A stretch of DNA of 64,000 bases, from positions 62,001 through 126,000 of the forward strand of contig QKCJ01000049.1 of the NCBI GenBank assembly GCA_003245715.1. Direction: 5' to 3'. Every line of letters starts with the position of its first letter. Position 1 is the first letter of the stretch. Origin of the DNA: a bacterium (GTDB lineage: Bacteria; Planctomycetota; SZUA-567). The translations under genes and the position numbers were made by a program. Positions 52,226-63,352 of this stretch are shown piece by piece. Under the pieces are notes generated by a model, which saw only the letters and a program-made list of their open reading frames with translations, was not told the DNA's origin and did no database searches.

Positions 52226-53068
52226 TCAGCCGTTTCGGAATCTGCCCGGGGAGAGGCCGGTGATTTTTTTGAATTGCGAGCTGAACTCATAGACCGAGCT
52301 GTAACCAAGTTCTGCGGCGATTGTTTCAAGGGTCTGGGTGCGGTTACTGATAAGCATCTGTCTGGCTTTATCGATACGGCGGCGTATGCGGTATTGCGCT
52401 GGTGATATTCCGGTATGGGATTTGAAGAGTTTGCGGAATTTTTCATAACCCCAGCCCTGTTTGCGGCAGAGCAGTTGCAGATCAAGCTTCTGCTCGATAT
52501 TTGAGGACAATATCTGGCAGGCCAGGGAGACTGTGGTCATGTTTTCCGAGCTTTCCATGTTTTTGGAGGTGCTGATAATCTGGTAATGCAGCGCCAGCAT
52601 TTGCGGAAGAACCGCGCCAAGTTCTTCCTCCTCGGCGGATTCCAGCTTTCTTCTGATCTGCATGAAGCTCTCGATGATGTCGTTGGACAGTCCGCAAAAG
52701 CCGCAGGGAATCCTAGGGTTTACCAATCCCATTTTAATTAAAGAGTCGCAGAACTGTCGGCTGAAGCAGATAAAACATTCCTGCCATGAATCGGGTTCAT
52801 CAATATAGTTTGAATGGATAAAATCAGGAAAACGCTGGAAAAATGAACCGGGGCGCAGCTTATGCTCTGTTCCCCATGAGTCAAGATAGCTCCCTGTGCC
52901 GTTTATCACATAACATAAGGCGTAATGCCAGTTGTTATTGTTGACCAGATCGCCGCCAGAGTATTTTTTATACATATACCCCCCGCCAAGGAGTTCCTCG
53001 GAATTTCCCGGTCCCAGGGTCCTGAAAAACACGCCATGACCTATATCATTTGGAAGTTGCAGCAGCAT
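52226..53068 (-). CDS. AraC-family transcriptional regulator
   Basis: A 280-residue regulator. The C-terminal domain has two helix-turn-helix units (DLQLLCRKQGWGYEKFRKLF and TLETIAAELGYSSVYEFSSQ, then FKKITGLSPGRFR). The N-terminal part is a cupin-like sensor (SGGDLVNNNNWHYALCYV and GSFFQRFPDFIHSNY). It is divergent from the beta-galactosidase gene and is the likely regulator of it. Confidence 0.88.
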   Translation of the reverse strand: MLLQLPNDIGHGVFFRTLGPGNSEELLGGGYMYKKYSGGDLVNNNNWHYALCYVINGTGSYLDSWGTEHKLRPGSFFQRFPDFIHSNYIDEPDSWQECFICFSRQFCDSLIKMGLVNPRIPCGFCGLSNDIIESFMQIRRKLESAEEEELGAVLPQMLALHYQIISTSKNMESSENMTTVSLACQILSSNIEQKLDLQLLCRKQGWGYEKFRKLFKSHTGISPAQYRIRRRIDKARQMLISNRTQTLETIAAELGYSSVYEFSSQFKKITGLSPGRFRNG

Positions 53069-53102
53069 AATTTATGACCTGTTATATTTCGCTGATAATA
53101 AA

Positions 53103-53129
53103 TACCATTTTACATAAAAATATTACCAT
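53103..53129 (+). promoter_or_regulatory. AraC-type direct-repeat operator candidate
   Basis: TACCAT occurs at 53103-53108 and 53124-53129, exactly 21 bases (two turns) apart, ending 8 bases before the lacZ-like -35 box. The second copy is part of a perfect palindrome TTACCATGGTAA (53123-53134). AraC itself binds half-sites at 21-bp spacing; the match is inference. Confidence 0.5.
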
Positions 53130-53137
53130 GGTAAGAA

Positions 53138-53166
53138 TTGTCAGGCAAGTAAAAATATCGTATAAA
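53138..53166 (+). promoter_or_regulatory. Beta-galactosidase promoter candidate
   Basis: TTGTCA, 17 bases, TATAAA, about 85 bases ahead of the coding start. Confidence 0.6.
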
Positions 53167-53220
53167 GATAATAATTGATGCGTTGAATTGGTTGTTTTGT
53201 TAATTTCAAGTGGTTTTTAA

Positions 53221-56415
<3,195 letters not shown>

Positions 56416-56450
56416 TTACCTGTTCTTCTGATAGTTCTGATTTTGTATGT

Positions 56451-56488
56451 AAAGCCTGCCGTGATTACGGGCAGGCTTTGTTTTTTTT
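56451..56488 (+). terminator. Rho-independent terminator after the beta-galactosidase
   Basis: Arms AAAGCCTGCC and GGCAGGCTTT around a 9-base loop, followed by a G and eight Ts. Confidence 0.9.
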
Positions 56489-56573
56489 ATATATTTCGCC
56501 TAAACCGGATAAAAAGTTTTCATTCTGGGGTATAATTTTTTATAATTACCAGACTATTTCATTGGGGGCGAGC

Positions 56574-57512
56574 GTGTCTGATTTGTATGAAGAATTAGTT
56601 GAAGCTGAGAGCATTGAGGATTTTCCTGAAGAAGATCGTTCATACCGCAAGCTTACTGAGCTTTGGCATAAAGAAGTGAATGAAAAGCTCAGTGCCATGG
56701 ACCTCAATGGCAAACCCAAAACAAATTCCAGGCTCGACTATCTGCCGGTCTTTTGTGACGGCGTCGAGTACCGCGTTTACGGCGTGATCCATGGCTGGAC
56801 TGGTGCCGGCAGCGATGATTACCGCAAAATGATACACCGTTCCCTCAAAGGTGAAGAGGCGATCATCTACGAAAAAATGCTCGGACGGATTTACTCGGGG
56901 CGAAATGTCGTGGAGATGCCTGATTTCTGTGTGTTGCGCTGGTGGGGGCAGATGATGCTCAGCTTCAGGTTTCTGCTGATCTGGCCGGTTTTCATTATTG
57001 TCGCTTTAAAAGATATCCTGACCGAAATCCTGCGCCGGCATGAAAAAACCGAGCAGGGGCATATCGATGATATCACCTACCATACCCTTGATCCGGAGCT
57101 GCGGCGCGGACTTGACGGCTCGCTCCCTACAAGGCTGCAGGTCGAGTATGAGATGCGTTACTGGTGCAGGCTTCGGGCACTCTTTGACAGTTACCTGCTT
57201 TTCTGCGTTGTCCCGCGTTCTGCGTATATGGCAGAGTTTGCCAGAAATTGGGTCAAATGCAATTCGCATAAAAAAATAGCGATAGTTGTCGGCGACCGCC
57301 ATCTGACTGAGGTCAAGTATTTTCTAGAAAAACCGGTAAATAGTGCGTGGATTGCCCGGACGGCACAAAGCCATGCCTTTGGCATCTACCGTTCGCACTG
57401 GTATTATAAAATTCTATTTTTTCGCTATTTCTTCTTTTTGCTGCTTGGAGGATTTTTGGGGGTTGCTCCCTGGCTTGCTGGCTACGTTGCCTATCTGTTT
57501 TTCTACAGCTGA
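56574..57512 (+). CDS. Membrane protein of unknown function
   Basis: A 312-residue protein. An acidic start is followed by a soluble part, a hydrophobic segment (FRFLLIWPVFIIVALKDIL), a helical part and a C-terminal hydrophobic hairpin (FFRYFFFLLLGGFLGVAPWL). The segment KKIAIVVGDRHLTEVKYFL recalls the conserved core of the TraB/PrgY family but is not enough to assign it. I chose GTG 56574, preceded by GGGGGCGAGC, over the longer reading from 56478, which overlaps the preceding terminator. Confidence 0.6.
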   Translation: MSDLYEELVEAESIEDFPEEDRSYRKLTELWHKEVNEKLSAMDLNGKPKTNSRLDYLPVFCDGVEYRVYGVIHGWTGAGSDDYRKMIHRSLKGEEAIIYEKMLGRIYSGRNVVEMPDFCVLRWWGQMMLSFRFLLIWPVFIIVALKDILTEILRRHEKTEQGHIDDITYHTLDPELRRGLDGSLPTRLQVEYEMRYWCRLRALFDSYLLFCVVPRSAYMAEFARNWVKCNSHKKIAIVVGDRHLTEVKYFLEKPVNSAWIARTAQSHAFGIYRSHWYYKILFFRYFFFLLLGGFLGVAPWLAGYVAYLFFYS

Positions 57513-57699
57513 GAGTTTAGGCTTTACTGGCGACAGCGTTTTATGTTTTTATGTCAACAGGCATAATTGATCTTTTGTGAATTTATGAAACTTTTTTGTT
57601 TTACTTTTTTTCAATTTCATATACTATAAAAGTAGACAACAAAGTTTTTTAAGAATGTAACATTATATAAACCGAGCACTATTACAGGAAGGGTTGAAA

Positions 57700-58602
57700 A
57701 TGCGTATTGTTACCCGAGGAGATTTTGACGGCCTTGCCAGCAGCGTATTAATCAGTATTTGTGAAGAAATCCGGGAAATCAGGTTTATTCACCCTAAAGA
57801 TGCACAGGACGGCAGGGTTGAAGCCGATCATGAAGATATTGTCATAAACCTTCCCTACATTAACAACTGTGGCCTCTGGTTTGACCATCACGTCTCAGAA
57901 GAAAAGAAACTTGCGGACATGCCCGAGTTCAAGGGACGTTTCGAGATGGCGCCCAGTTGCGCGCGCGTAATCTACAATCATTACAAAGATACCCATGGCG
58001 ACAAGCTTGATCCGTTTATGAACATGCTTGAAGCGACCGACCGCCTCGACTCGGCAACACTGACCAAAGATGACGTTTTGAATCCTGAAGGCTGGATCCT
58101 GCTTGGCCTTACCCTTGACCCGCGTTCAGGTCTTGGCCCGGAGTTCCGCAAGTACTTCCGTTGGCTGGTTGAATATATCAAAGAACTCCCGCTTGAAAAG
58201 GTTCTCAAGCATCCGGAGGTTAAACGCCGTACTGACCGGGTTCTGCATGAGCAGGAAAAGTTTAATGATATCCTCAAGAAGCACGCCCGTCAGGATGGTA
58301 AGGTTATTGTTACCGACTTCCGTGATCTTATCGAGAAGCCTGTCGGTAACCGTTTTCTGGTTTACACAATGTTCCCGGATGCCAATGTCGAGCTTCGAAT
58401 CTTTCATGGCTTTAATGGTACCGTCGTTACTGCGGTTGGCCACAGTATCTTTAACCGAACCTGTAATGTTAATATCGGCAGCATGCTTCAGGAATATGGC
58501 GGCGGCGGACATAACGGTGCAGGAACAGCCCAGATCCCTGCCGAAGAAGCAGAAGAAAAGATCACCGAGATTGTCGCAAGGCTCAATGAAAACAAGGGCT
58601 GA
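57700..58602 (+). CDS. DHH-family phosphoesterase
   Basis: A 300-residue protein. Motifs are GDFDGLASSVL (DHH motif I), WFDHHVSE (DHH motif III) and the DHHA1 glycine motif GGGGHNGAGTAQI. Relatives include nanoRNases, exopolyphosphatases and cyclic di-AMP phosphodiesterases; which one cannot be told. ATG 57700 follows AGGAAGGG. Confidence 0.82.
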   Translation: MRIVTRGDFDGLASSVLISICEEIREIRFIHPKDAQDGRVEADHEDIVINLPYINNCGLWFDHHVSEEKKLADMPEFKGRFEMAPSCARVIYNHYKDTHGDKLDPFMNMLEATDRLDSATLTKDDVLNPEGWILLGLTLDPRSGLGPEFRKYFRWLVEYIKELPLEKVLKHPEVKRRTDRVLHEQEKFNDILKKHARQDGKVIVTDFRDLIEKPVGNRFLVYTMFPDANVELRIFHGFNGTVVTAVGHSIFNRTCNVNIGSMLQEYGGGGHNGAGTAQIPAEEAEEKITEIVARLNENKG

Positions 58603-58635
58603 TTAATTCTGACGCGTCTTAAATTATTCAATTAT

Positions 58636-58669
58636 AAAACCTGCCGGTGGTCTCTGGCAGGTTTTTTTT
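58636..58669. terminator. Bidirectional Rho-independent terminator
   Basis: Arms AAAACCTGCC and GGCAGGTTTT around a 10-base loop. It is followed by Ts on the plus strand and by TTTTATAATT-type sequence on the minus strand, so it serves both the DHH gene and the convergent metalloprotease gene. Confidence 0.85.
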
Positions 58670-58741
58670 GTTTTGCACATATCTTAATATTTAATGTCGC
58701 GTTTTATTCAGGGTGACAATGCCGGTAGTGATAATCCTGAA

Positions 58742-59956
58742 TCAGACTGCCAGACCATAAGCACTTATTGCCGCCAGACGATTTACGCTTAACGCCGCAC
58801 GTTCAATGTTGTTCTGGCTTACCGGAGCAGTTTGATTTGCTTGATTGATCTGCTCAACCATGGACTGGGCCTGGAAAGATCCGCTTGCGTCATAGGCCTG
58901 CTGCATCTGCTCGACATCAAGCATGCCTGATTCCTGATTGCTTTCCTCTTCTTTTACCGTCTCACCGGCAGAACGATTTTCTGATTTTTCTGCATTTTTA
59001 CTCTCAGAACTTTCCTCGACATCTGTGCTTTGTTCGTCTTCTTCAGGATTTGCCCGTTGTTGTGCCAGTTCCTGCTGGGCTTGCATCTTTGCCTGAGCAG
59101 CGGAGGCCGCTACTGAGCGGTCCTGTCCTGATGGCGAGGCCGGAGCGAGCGCCGCTTTCTGAACGGTTGCCATCTTCTGGATAGTCGCTTCTGGTGTTGA
59201 TTCTGCTGAAGTGTCGATACTTACTTCACCGCCGATTGCGTAATTCTGGCCGTCAGGTCCTTTTTGGTAAGTGTAAGATGCCCCGGACGTTGCGTGTCCT
59301 CCAGAGGCGGCGAGATGCGCCTGTTCGTGGGTGCGGACTTCGGTGTCGCGCTTTTTAAGTTCACGTAGTTGGCTCTTGTCTTCGTCTGAAAGTTCTTCTT
59401 CGCCAGTGTTTTTTTCGCTTTCTTTTGTTGCTGTTTCCTCATCGGTTTCATCGGCAGACTGAGTCTGTCCGGCTGCAGGGCTTTCTTCTGCACCGGGATT
59501 TTGAACGGCAACTCCGGGAGCTTGAGGCGCAGCGGCTCTGTTGGTGTTAGCCGACTGCGGAGAAGTTTCTTTATTTTCGCTGATTGCTGAAATACCGCCG
59601 TTATTGGCAGCTGCCTGTATGGTTGTATCCTGCTGGCTGCTTTGCTGGCCACCGCCTATACTGAACATCATTCCGCGCTGGCGCATGGTGTCGGCTGACA
59701 AGCCATAACTGTCGCTCGGGTTTGTCGAAGTTTTTGAGCCGAGCAGTGAGGTGGTGTCTTCTTCTTCGCCACTGCCAAGCATGTCAAACATATTCAGGGC
59801 TTCACTGCTGAAGCTGAATGAGTCGTAATCAGACAAGAGTGGGGGCTGTTTGGTAACATCAGCATTAACACCGCTAACCTTCTGCCTGAAGGATGCTTCG
59901 GTGATATTTGATATGAAATTGGGCGAACCAATTCCGGTGATGGCTGATAGCATCAT
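58742..59956 (-). CDS. Putative metalloprotease, CJM1_0395/SprA family
   Basis: A protein of about 404 residues. The HEQAH zinc motif lies within VRTHEQAHLAASGGHATSG, followed by YTYQKGPDGQNYAIGGEVSI, which is the family core. The flanks are Ser/Gln/Glu-rich low complexity (TQSADETDEETATKESEKN). The C-terminus has QMVEQINQANQTAP. I chose the ATG pair at 59956, with GGGAG seven bases upstream, over a start at 60004. Family members are often found with flagellar genes, in line with the FliK-like protein and chemotaxis genes here, but no flagellar gene adjoins. Confidence 0.75.
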   Translation of the reverse strand: MMLSAITGIGSPNFISNITEASFRQKVSGVNADVTKQPPLLSDYDSFSFSSEALNMFDMLGSGEEEDTTSLLGSKTSTNPSDSYGLSADTMRQRGMMFSIGGGQQSSQQDTTIQAAANNGGISAISENKETSPQSANTNRAAAPQAPGVAVQNPGAEESPAAGQTQSADETDEETATKESEKNTGEEELSDEDKSQLRELKKRDTEVRTHEQAHLAASGGHATSGASYTYQKGPDGQNYAIGGEVSIDTSAESTPEATIQKMATVQKAALAPASPSGQDRSVAASAAQAKMQAQQELAQQRANPEEDEQSTDVEESSESKNAEKSENRSAGETVKEEESNQESGMLDVEQMQQAYDASGSFQAQSMVEQINQANQTAPVSQNNIERAALSVNRLAAISAYGLAV

Positions 59957-60270
59957 GATATTTCTCCCTTCCCTGGGAGCGATGACCGCCGATCTCACAG
60001 TCATGCCTGAAACTGTTGCCCATCCATAGCAACAGACGAGGATATAATCATCCCCTCCAGAGATAGTTTATCATATGTTTTAACGGTTTTACAAGGTTTT
60101 TCTTTACACAAAAAATGAAAAATTTTGAAAATAGTCAATTATCAGGATAAAAAAAAGCTGCATTTGTTAGGTAAGTTGTTTATTTGTAATATGTTGTGTG
60201 TTTTTATAAATGAAGAAGCGGAAAACATCGAGTGTTTTCCGCCGAGGTGTGAAAGAGGTGAAGGATCTGG
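59957..60270. other. Gap between metalloprotease and CBM-like genes
   Basis: A 314-base gap. It holds the 5' leader of the metalloprotease (minus) with a hairpin CTGTTGC/GCAACAG (60013-60035), a weak promoter candidate for it (TTGTAA-N18-TAAACT on the minus strand), and the terminator hairpin of the CBM-like gene. I see no further gene. Confidence 0.5.
60218..60242 (-). terminator. Hairpin, probable terminator of the CBM-like gene
   Basis: Perfect 10-base arms GCGGAAAACA and TGTTTTCCGC around a 5-base loop. On the minus strand it is followed by TTCTTCATTTAT. Confidence 0.6.
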
Positions 60271-60744
60271 TTATTTTTCCGGTTTGAATCCTGGTTTGGC
60301 AATGACAACAACGTCCAGCATGGCTCCGGCCTCACGTGGCAGAATCGTCAGTTTGTGTTTTCCCTTGGTGAGTTTGACGACGTGTGACTTTGAGGTTCTG
60401 TCTTTTGCTTCCTGCCATTTAAAATCAGTCTTGCCCATCAGGTCGATGGTCATTTTCTCGCCGTCGTCAAAGACAAAGAAGAATGAATCGCTGTTACCAT
60501 TGGGGCCGGTTGCCTTGATCCAGATTTCGTAGTCGCCGTCTTCTGCAATATCAAATTCGGTCACAGCCTTACCCTTGGTGCTTTCTGCTGTAATATACTT
60601 TCCGCCTGAGGCCTTGGCATCATCAACTGCTTTCATTGAAGGGGTCAGGGTTGCGGTTTCTGCTTCAATAACTACATCCTCGGCCGCATAAGTGCTTACC
60701 GAAAAAACAGCCAGAACTACCAGAGATAGTAACTTATTAGACAT
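60271..60744 (-). CDS. Exported carbohydrate-binding-module-like protein
   Basis: A 157-residue exported protein with a signal peptide (LLSLVVLAVFSVSTYA). The mature part reads as a beta-sandwich of the CBM6/CBM35 kind: VVIEAETATL at the front, SGGKYITAE, EFDIAEDGDYEIWIKATG, then GKHKLTILPREAGAMLDVVV. Such modules usually join to a glycanase; here it is stand-alone. GGAGCG precedes the start. Confidence 0.65.
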   Translation of the reverse strand: MSNKLLSLVVLAVFSVSTYAAEDVVIEAETATLTPSMKAVDDAKASGGKYITAESTKGKAVTEFDIAEDGDYEIWIKATGPNGNSDSFFFVFDDGEKMTIDLMGKTDFKWQEAKDRTSKSHVVKLTKGKHKLTILPREAGAMLDVVVIAKPGFKPEK

Positions 60745-60800
60745 GGAATCGCTCCTTTGGAATTGTAAATAAAAATAAATATCTGTTTCGCTATCATCTG

Positions 60801-60827
60801 TTTATAATTTTTTCAGAAATTTGTCAA
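60801..60827 (-). promoter_or_regulatory. Candidate promoter for the CBM-like gene
   Basis: On the minus strand: TTGACA, 15 bases (short), TATAAA. A dyad ACAGTT-GCA-AACTGT (60845-60859) lies upstream and could be an operator. Confidence 0.4.
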
Positions 60828-60909
60828 TTTAAAAATATTTTCACACAGTTGCAAACTGTAGTGTTGATATGGGTTTGAACGGTGGTGGATGTATTACTGT
60901 GATGGGTAT

Positions 60910-61112
60910 AAAAAAGGTCTCTGCCGTAATACCGTGTGGGAGGGATTATTGGAACCCGGGTTTATCCAGGTGGGCGCCGCACGATAAGAGCGCAAGTCCG
61001 CAGCATGGCGGCAGGTGCGCATGATACCGGTATTATGGCTCCCTCTATTAATTAGAAACAGTTCTCAAAATCTACCAGCCCAACACGAGTATGACAGAGA
61101 CCAATGTCTTAC
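60910..61112 (-). ncRNA. ssrS: Probable 6S RNA
   Basis: About 200 nt on the minus strand. The closing stem GGTCTCTG/CAGAGACC (8 pairs) is followed inward by AUAC/GUAU, GUGU/ACAC and GGG/CCC, then a large central bubble, then a stem ending in a GC-rich apex: the 6S shape and length. The 5' inner part resembles the E. coli 6S segment around GAGCCGAUA/CAUACC/GGCGC, and the 3' inner part resembles CACCU..AACC..GGGUU. It ends in TTTTTT directly after the closing stem and has its own promoter. It could be another large hairpin RNA, but I prefer 6S, which binds and inhibits sigma70 polymerase. Confidence 0.6.
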
Positions 61113-61118
61113 ACCTTT

Positions 61119-61147
61119 ATGATACTTCTAATTCTCGGGTTTTGCAA
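61119..61147 (-). promoter_or_regulatory. Promoter of the 6S-like RNA
   Basis: On the minus strand: TTGCAA, exactly 17 bases, TATCAT. It places +1 near 61112, ten bases before the closing stem. Confidence 0.6.
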
Positions 61148-61255
61148 GTGAATGTGGCAGCGCCGGTAAAGATTTTTTAATGATGTAAAAAATTGCCCGG
61201 TGTAACTCAGTTGCGCAGCAGAGGTTGGTTGAACAATACGGATTTGCGGAAAAAA

Positions 61256-62149
61256 TTAAAATTCACTTTTACCCCGCCATGGTGGCGCATCAATAGCGCG
61301 GTAATGTGATTTGAAGACCTTCATGTGTACTACAGCCAGGTAGATCAGCATGACATTAGTTATGACAAAACGGGCAATAAAGCCAAGAGGTATTACTTCC
61401 TGCGTCCAGACGGCGATAAAAAATTCCACACTCAGGCAGAGTGAGAAGAGTAGAAGGATTGTGCGCGTTCCCAGCCTCATTGCAAAGTATGAGGCAAGAA
61501 ATAGTCCGGCAAGGGTTACGCCTGGCAGTGCTGAGAACCAGAGAGGTGTGACCCCGCTCATATCGTAGAGGCTGAAATTGATGACAGTTGCGGCAATTGA
61601 GCAGGCGGTCATCAGGGAGATGCTGGTAATGATGGCTAGAGCTATATTGACGCGGAAGAAAATCGTCAGGATGAAATAGACCATGGTGTCTACGCCAAAA
61701 CCAATCCAGCCTGAGATCATCCCGCCGAATATTGAGACGACTGCCAGCAGTGATAGATTAAACCAGTTGTCATTGATTTTGAGCTGGTTGTACTCACGCT
61801 TGAAGAGCAGGCCGACAAAGACAAACTGCACCAGTACAAACGAGACGATGTTGAAGATGAATTTGAGGATTTCCGGGTTTTTCAGGGGGAAGAGTACGAG
61901 CCCGGCAAAGGTGCCGCAGACGCCGCAGACAATACACAAAGGGAGAACCTGCCAGAGAAAGAGACGGGAATTGACCAGATACCATTTGAGCGTGCCAAGC
62001 CCCATGCCGTAAGCCTGTATCATCTGGGTGAAGCGGACAGTTGTTAGTGGCGTAATGCTTAATTGTGTCAGCACCGGGAAGTAGACAATTCCTGCGGCGG
62101 CGGGGGTGGTGTTGGCGATTGTTGCGGCGATTATCCCCAGAAGCGGCAT
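61256..62149 (-). CDS. TauE/SafE family transporter, second of a tandem pair
   Basis: The annotated frame gives 297 residues, but homology to its neighbour continues upstream of the only ATG (62149) for about 45 residues: the frame reads ILPRFFALGAIASWVIALPH, matching the first helix of the upstream protein. No ATG, GTG or TTG exists in that open frame back to a TGA at 62315-62317. Shared motifs are GIIAATIANTTPAAAGIVYF and WFSALPGVTLAGLFLASY. The family exports sulfite or organosulfonates, or is of unknown substrate. Synthesis by -1 frameshift from the upstream gene, by a rare start codon or from ATG 62149 is possible. Confidence 0.8.
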   Translation of the reverse strand: MPLLGIIAATIANTTPAAAGIVYFPVLTQLSITPLTTVRFTQMIQAYGMGLGTLKWYLVNSRLFLWQVLPLCIVCGVCGTFAGLVLFPLKNPEILKFIFNIVSFVLVQFVFVGLLFKREYNQLKINDNWFNLSLLAVVSIFGGMISGWIGFGVDTMVYFILTIFFRVNIALAIITSISLMTACSIAATVINFSLYDMSGVTPLWFSALPGVTLAGLFLASYFAMRLGTRTILLLFSLCLSVEFFIAVWTQEVIPLGFIARFVITNVMLIYLAVVHMKVFKSHYRAIDAPPWRGKSEF

Positions 62150-62217
62150 ATAAAAAAGATGGTTGGTGAATTCCTCAAGAAAGTGGGGCAGGGCGATAAC
62201 CCAGGAGGCAATCGCGC

Positions 62218-63315
62218 CTAGTGCGAAGAATCTGGGGAGGATTCGTCTGAGGTGGCGTTTTTTGAAGAGTCTCCGCCAGCTGCGTCTGCGAGGTGTATGT
62301 TTTTTTTTTCTTCTTCAACCCAGAAGTCGACATAGCTCTGTCTGAAGAGACGGATGTGGATATAAACAAGATAGAGTACCAGTGCATTGACAATTGCAAA
62401 TTGGATAATGTAGCCCCAGCTGAATTCAACAGGTGCAGCGGAAATCACGCAGAACTCCGCAACCATAAAGACAATGAATATCTCAAGGAAGGCTTTCATG
62501 GTGACGCGGGTTACAAGATAGGATGCGAGGAATATCCCGCCCAAGGTAACACCGGGAAGAGCCGAGAACCAGATCGCTACGGGCATATGCTCTGTATGGA
62601 TTATGGCATGGGTGATTGTGCCGAAAGCTGACACCCCGGTCATCAGGGCGATACTGCTGACAATTGCAATTGCCGGTTGTATGCGGAAACCCAGAGTCAG
62701 CAGGAAGTAGAAGATGGTATCAACGCCAAAACCGAGCCAGCCGGCAAAGATACCGCCTGCCAGCGAGAAAACGCTGAGGATTATCTTGTTGCGCAGGGTC
62801 ATGCGGATATCGGTATTTGGGTAGCGGTGCTTGCGGATAACGGAGTAGAAGATGATGCTAACCAGGATTATTGAAGCGATATTGAAGGTCATCTTCAGGC
62901 TTGCGGGGTTATCAATTGTCAGAACATTGATACCGAGGTATGCCCCGAGCGAGCCCCAGAAGACGCTGATTTTAAGGACCTTCCAGAGAAACAGTCGCCG
63001 GTCTTCAATAAACCAGCGCACCGTGCCAAGCCCCATGCCGTAGGTCTGGATCATCATTGTGTAGATAATAGCCTCAATCGGAGTTATGTTAAGCAGGGTA
63101 AGAACCGGAAAGTAGACAATCCCGGCAGCAACAGGGGTGGTGTTGGCGACAGTTGCCGCCATGATTCCCAGAATCGGCATATAATAGTATTGGTGAATCA
63201 GCTCGCCGCCATAAAACGGGAGCAGCACCAGCCAGATCACAGCTCCGGTAATAATCAGCGCCGTCACGGTCTTGCGGCCATTCTGGTTCATGTTTTGCTT
63301 TATCAGGTCTTCCAT
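62218..63315 (-). CDS. TauE/SafE family transporter, first of a tandem pair
   Basis: A 365-residue membrane protein with about eight helices and the same motifs as its neighbour: MAATVANTTPVAAGIVYFPV, GWLGFGVDTIFYFLL, SALPGVTLGGIFLAS. It ends in a hydrophilic Ser/Asp-rich tail after WVEEEKKN that holds two A_AAA_AAC sequences in its frame (62299-62305 and 62257-62263). No sulfur gene lies next to it. The start is ATG 63315, possibly with almost no leader; ATG 63291 is the alternative. Confidence 0.85.
   Translation of the reverse strand: MEDLIKQNMNQNGRKTVTALIITGAVIWLVLLPFYGGELIHQYYYMPILGIMAATVANTTPVAAGIVYFPVLTLLNITPIEAIIYTMMIQTYGMGLGTVRWFIEDRRLFLWKVLKISVFWGSLGAYLGINVLTIDNPASLKMTFNIASIILVSIIFYSVIRKHRYPNTDIRMTLRNKIILSVFSLAGGIFAGWLGFGVDTIFYFLLTLGFRIQPAIAIVSSIALMTGVSAFGTITHAIIHTEHMPVAIWFSALPGVTLGGIFLASYLVTRVTMKAFLEIFIVFMVAEFCVISAAPVEFSWGYIIQFAIVNALVLYLVYIHIRLFRQSYVDFWVEEEKKNIHLADAAGGDSSKNATSDESSPDSSH
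62257..62263 (-). promoter_or_regulatory. Second candidate -1 slippery heptamer
   Basis: On the minus strand A_AAA_AAC in the zero frame of the upstream transporter (within TCA AAA AAC). Slipping -1 gives a basic stretch leading directly into the downstream protein's first helix. Confidence 0.4.
62299..62305 (-). promoter_or_regulatory. Candidate -1 slippery heptamer in a 10-A run
   Basis: On the minus strand A_AAA_AAC in the zero frame of the upstream transporter, within ten As (62300-62309). Slipping -1 gives the frame of the downstream transporter, which is open from here to its end. Confidence 0.45.
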
Positions 63316-63324
63316 AAGACAAAG

Positions 63325-63352
63325 AGTATAATTTGCAATTTGATTTTTACAA
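63325..63352 (-). promoter_or_regulatory. Candidate promoter of the TauE/SafE pair
   Basis: On the minus strand: TTGTAA, 16 bases, TATACT. The +1 would be near 63318, only about 3 bases before ATG 63315. Confidence 0.5.

Noticed and set aside
60916-61102. Plus-strand orientation of the 6S-like hairpin, or RNase P / SRP RNA
   Set aside because: The minus strand has the promoter and the U-run, and its inner sequence blocks resemble 6S. The conserved RNase P and SRP sequences are not present in either direction.
62299-62309. Ten-A run as a simple sequencing error splitting one gene
   Set aside because: Not excluded, but the zero frame through the run gives a plausible hydrophilic tail with a normal stop, so I kept the two-gene reading and reported the frameshift as a hypothesis.
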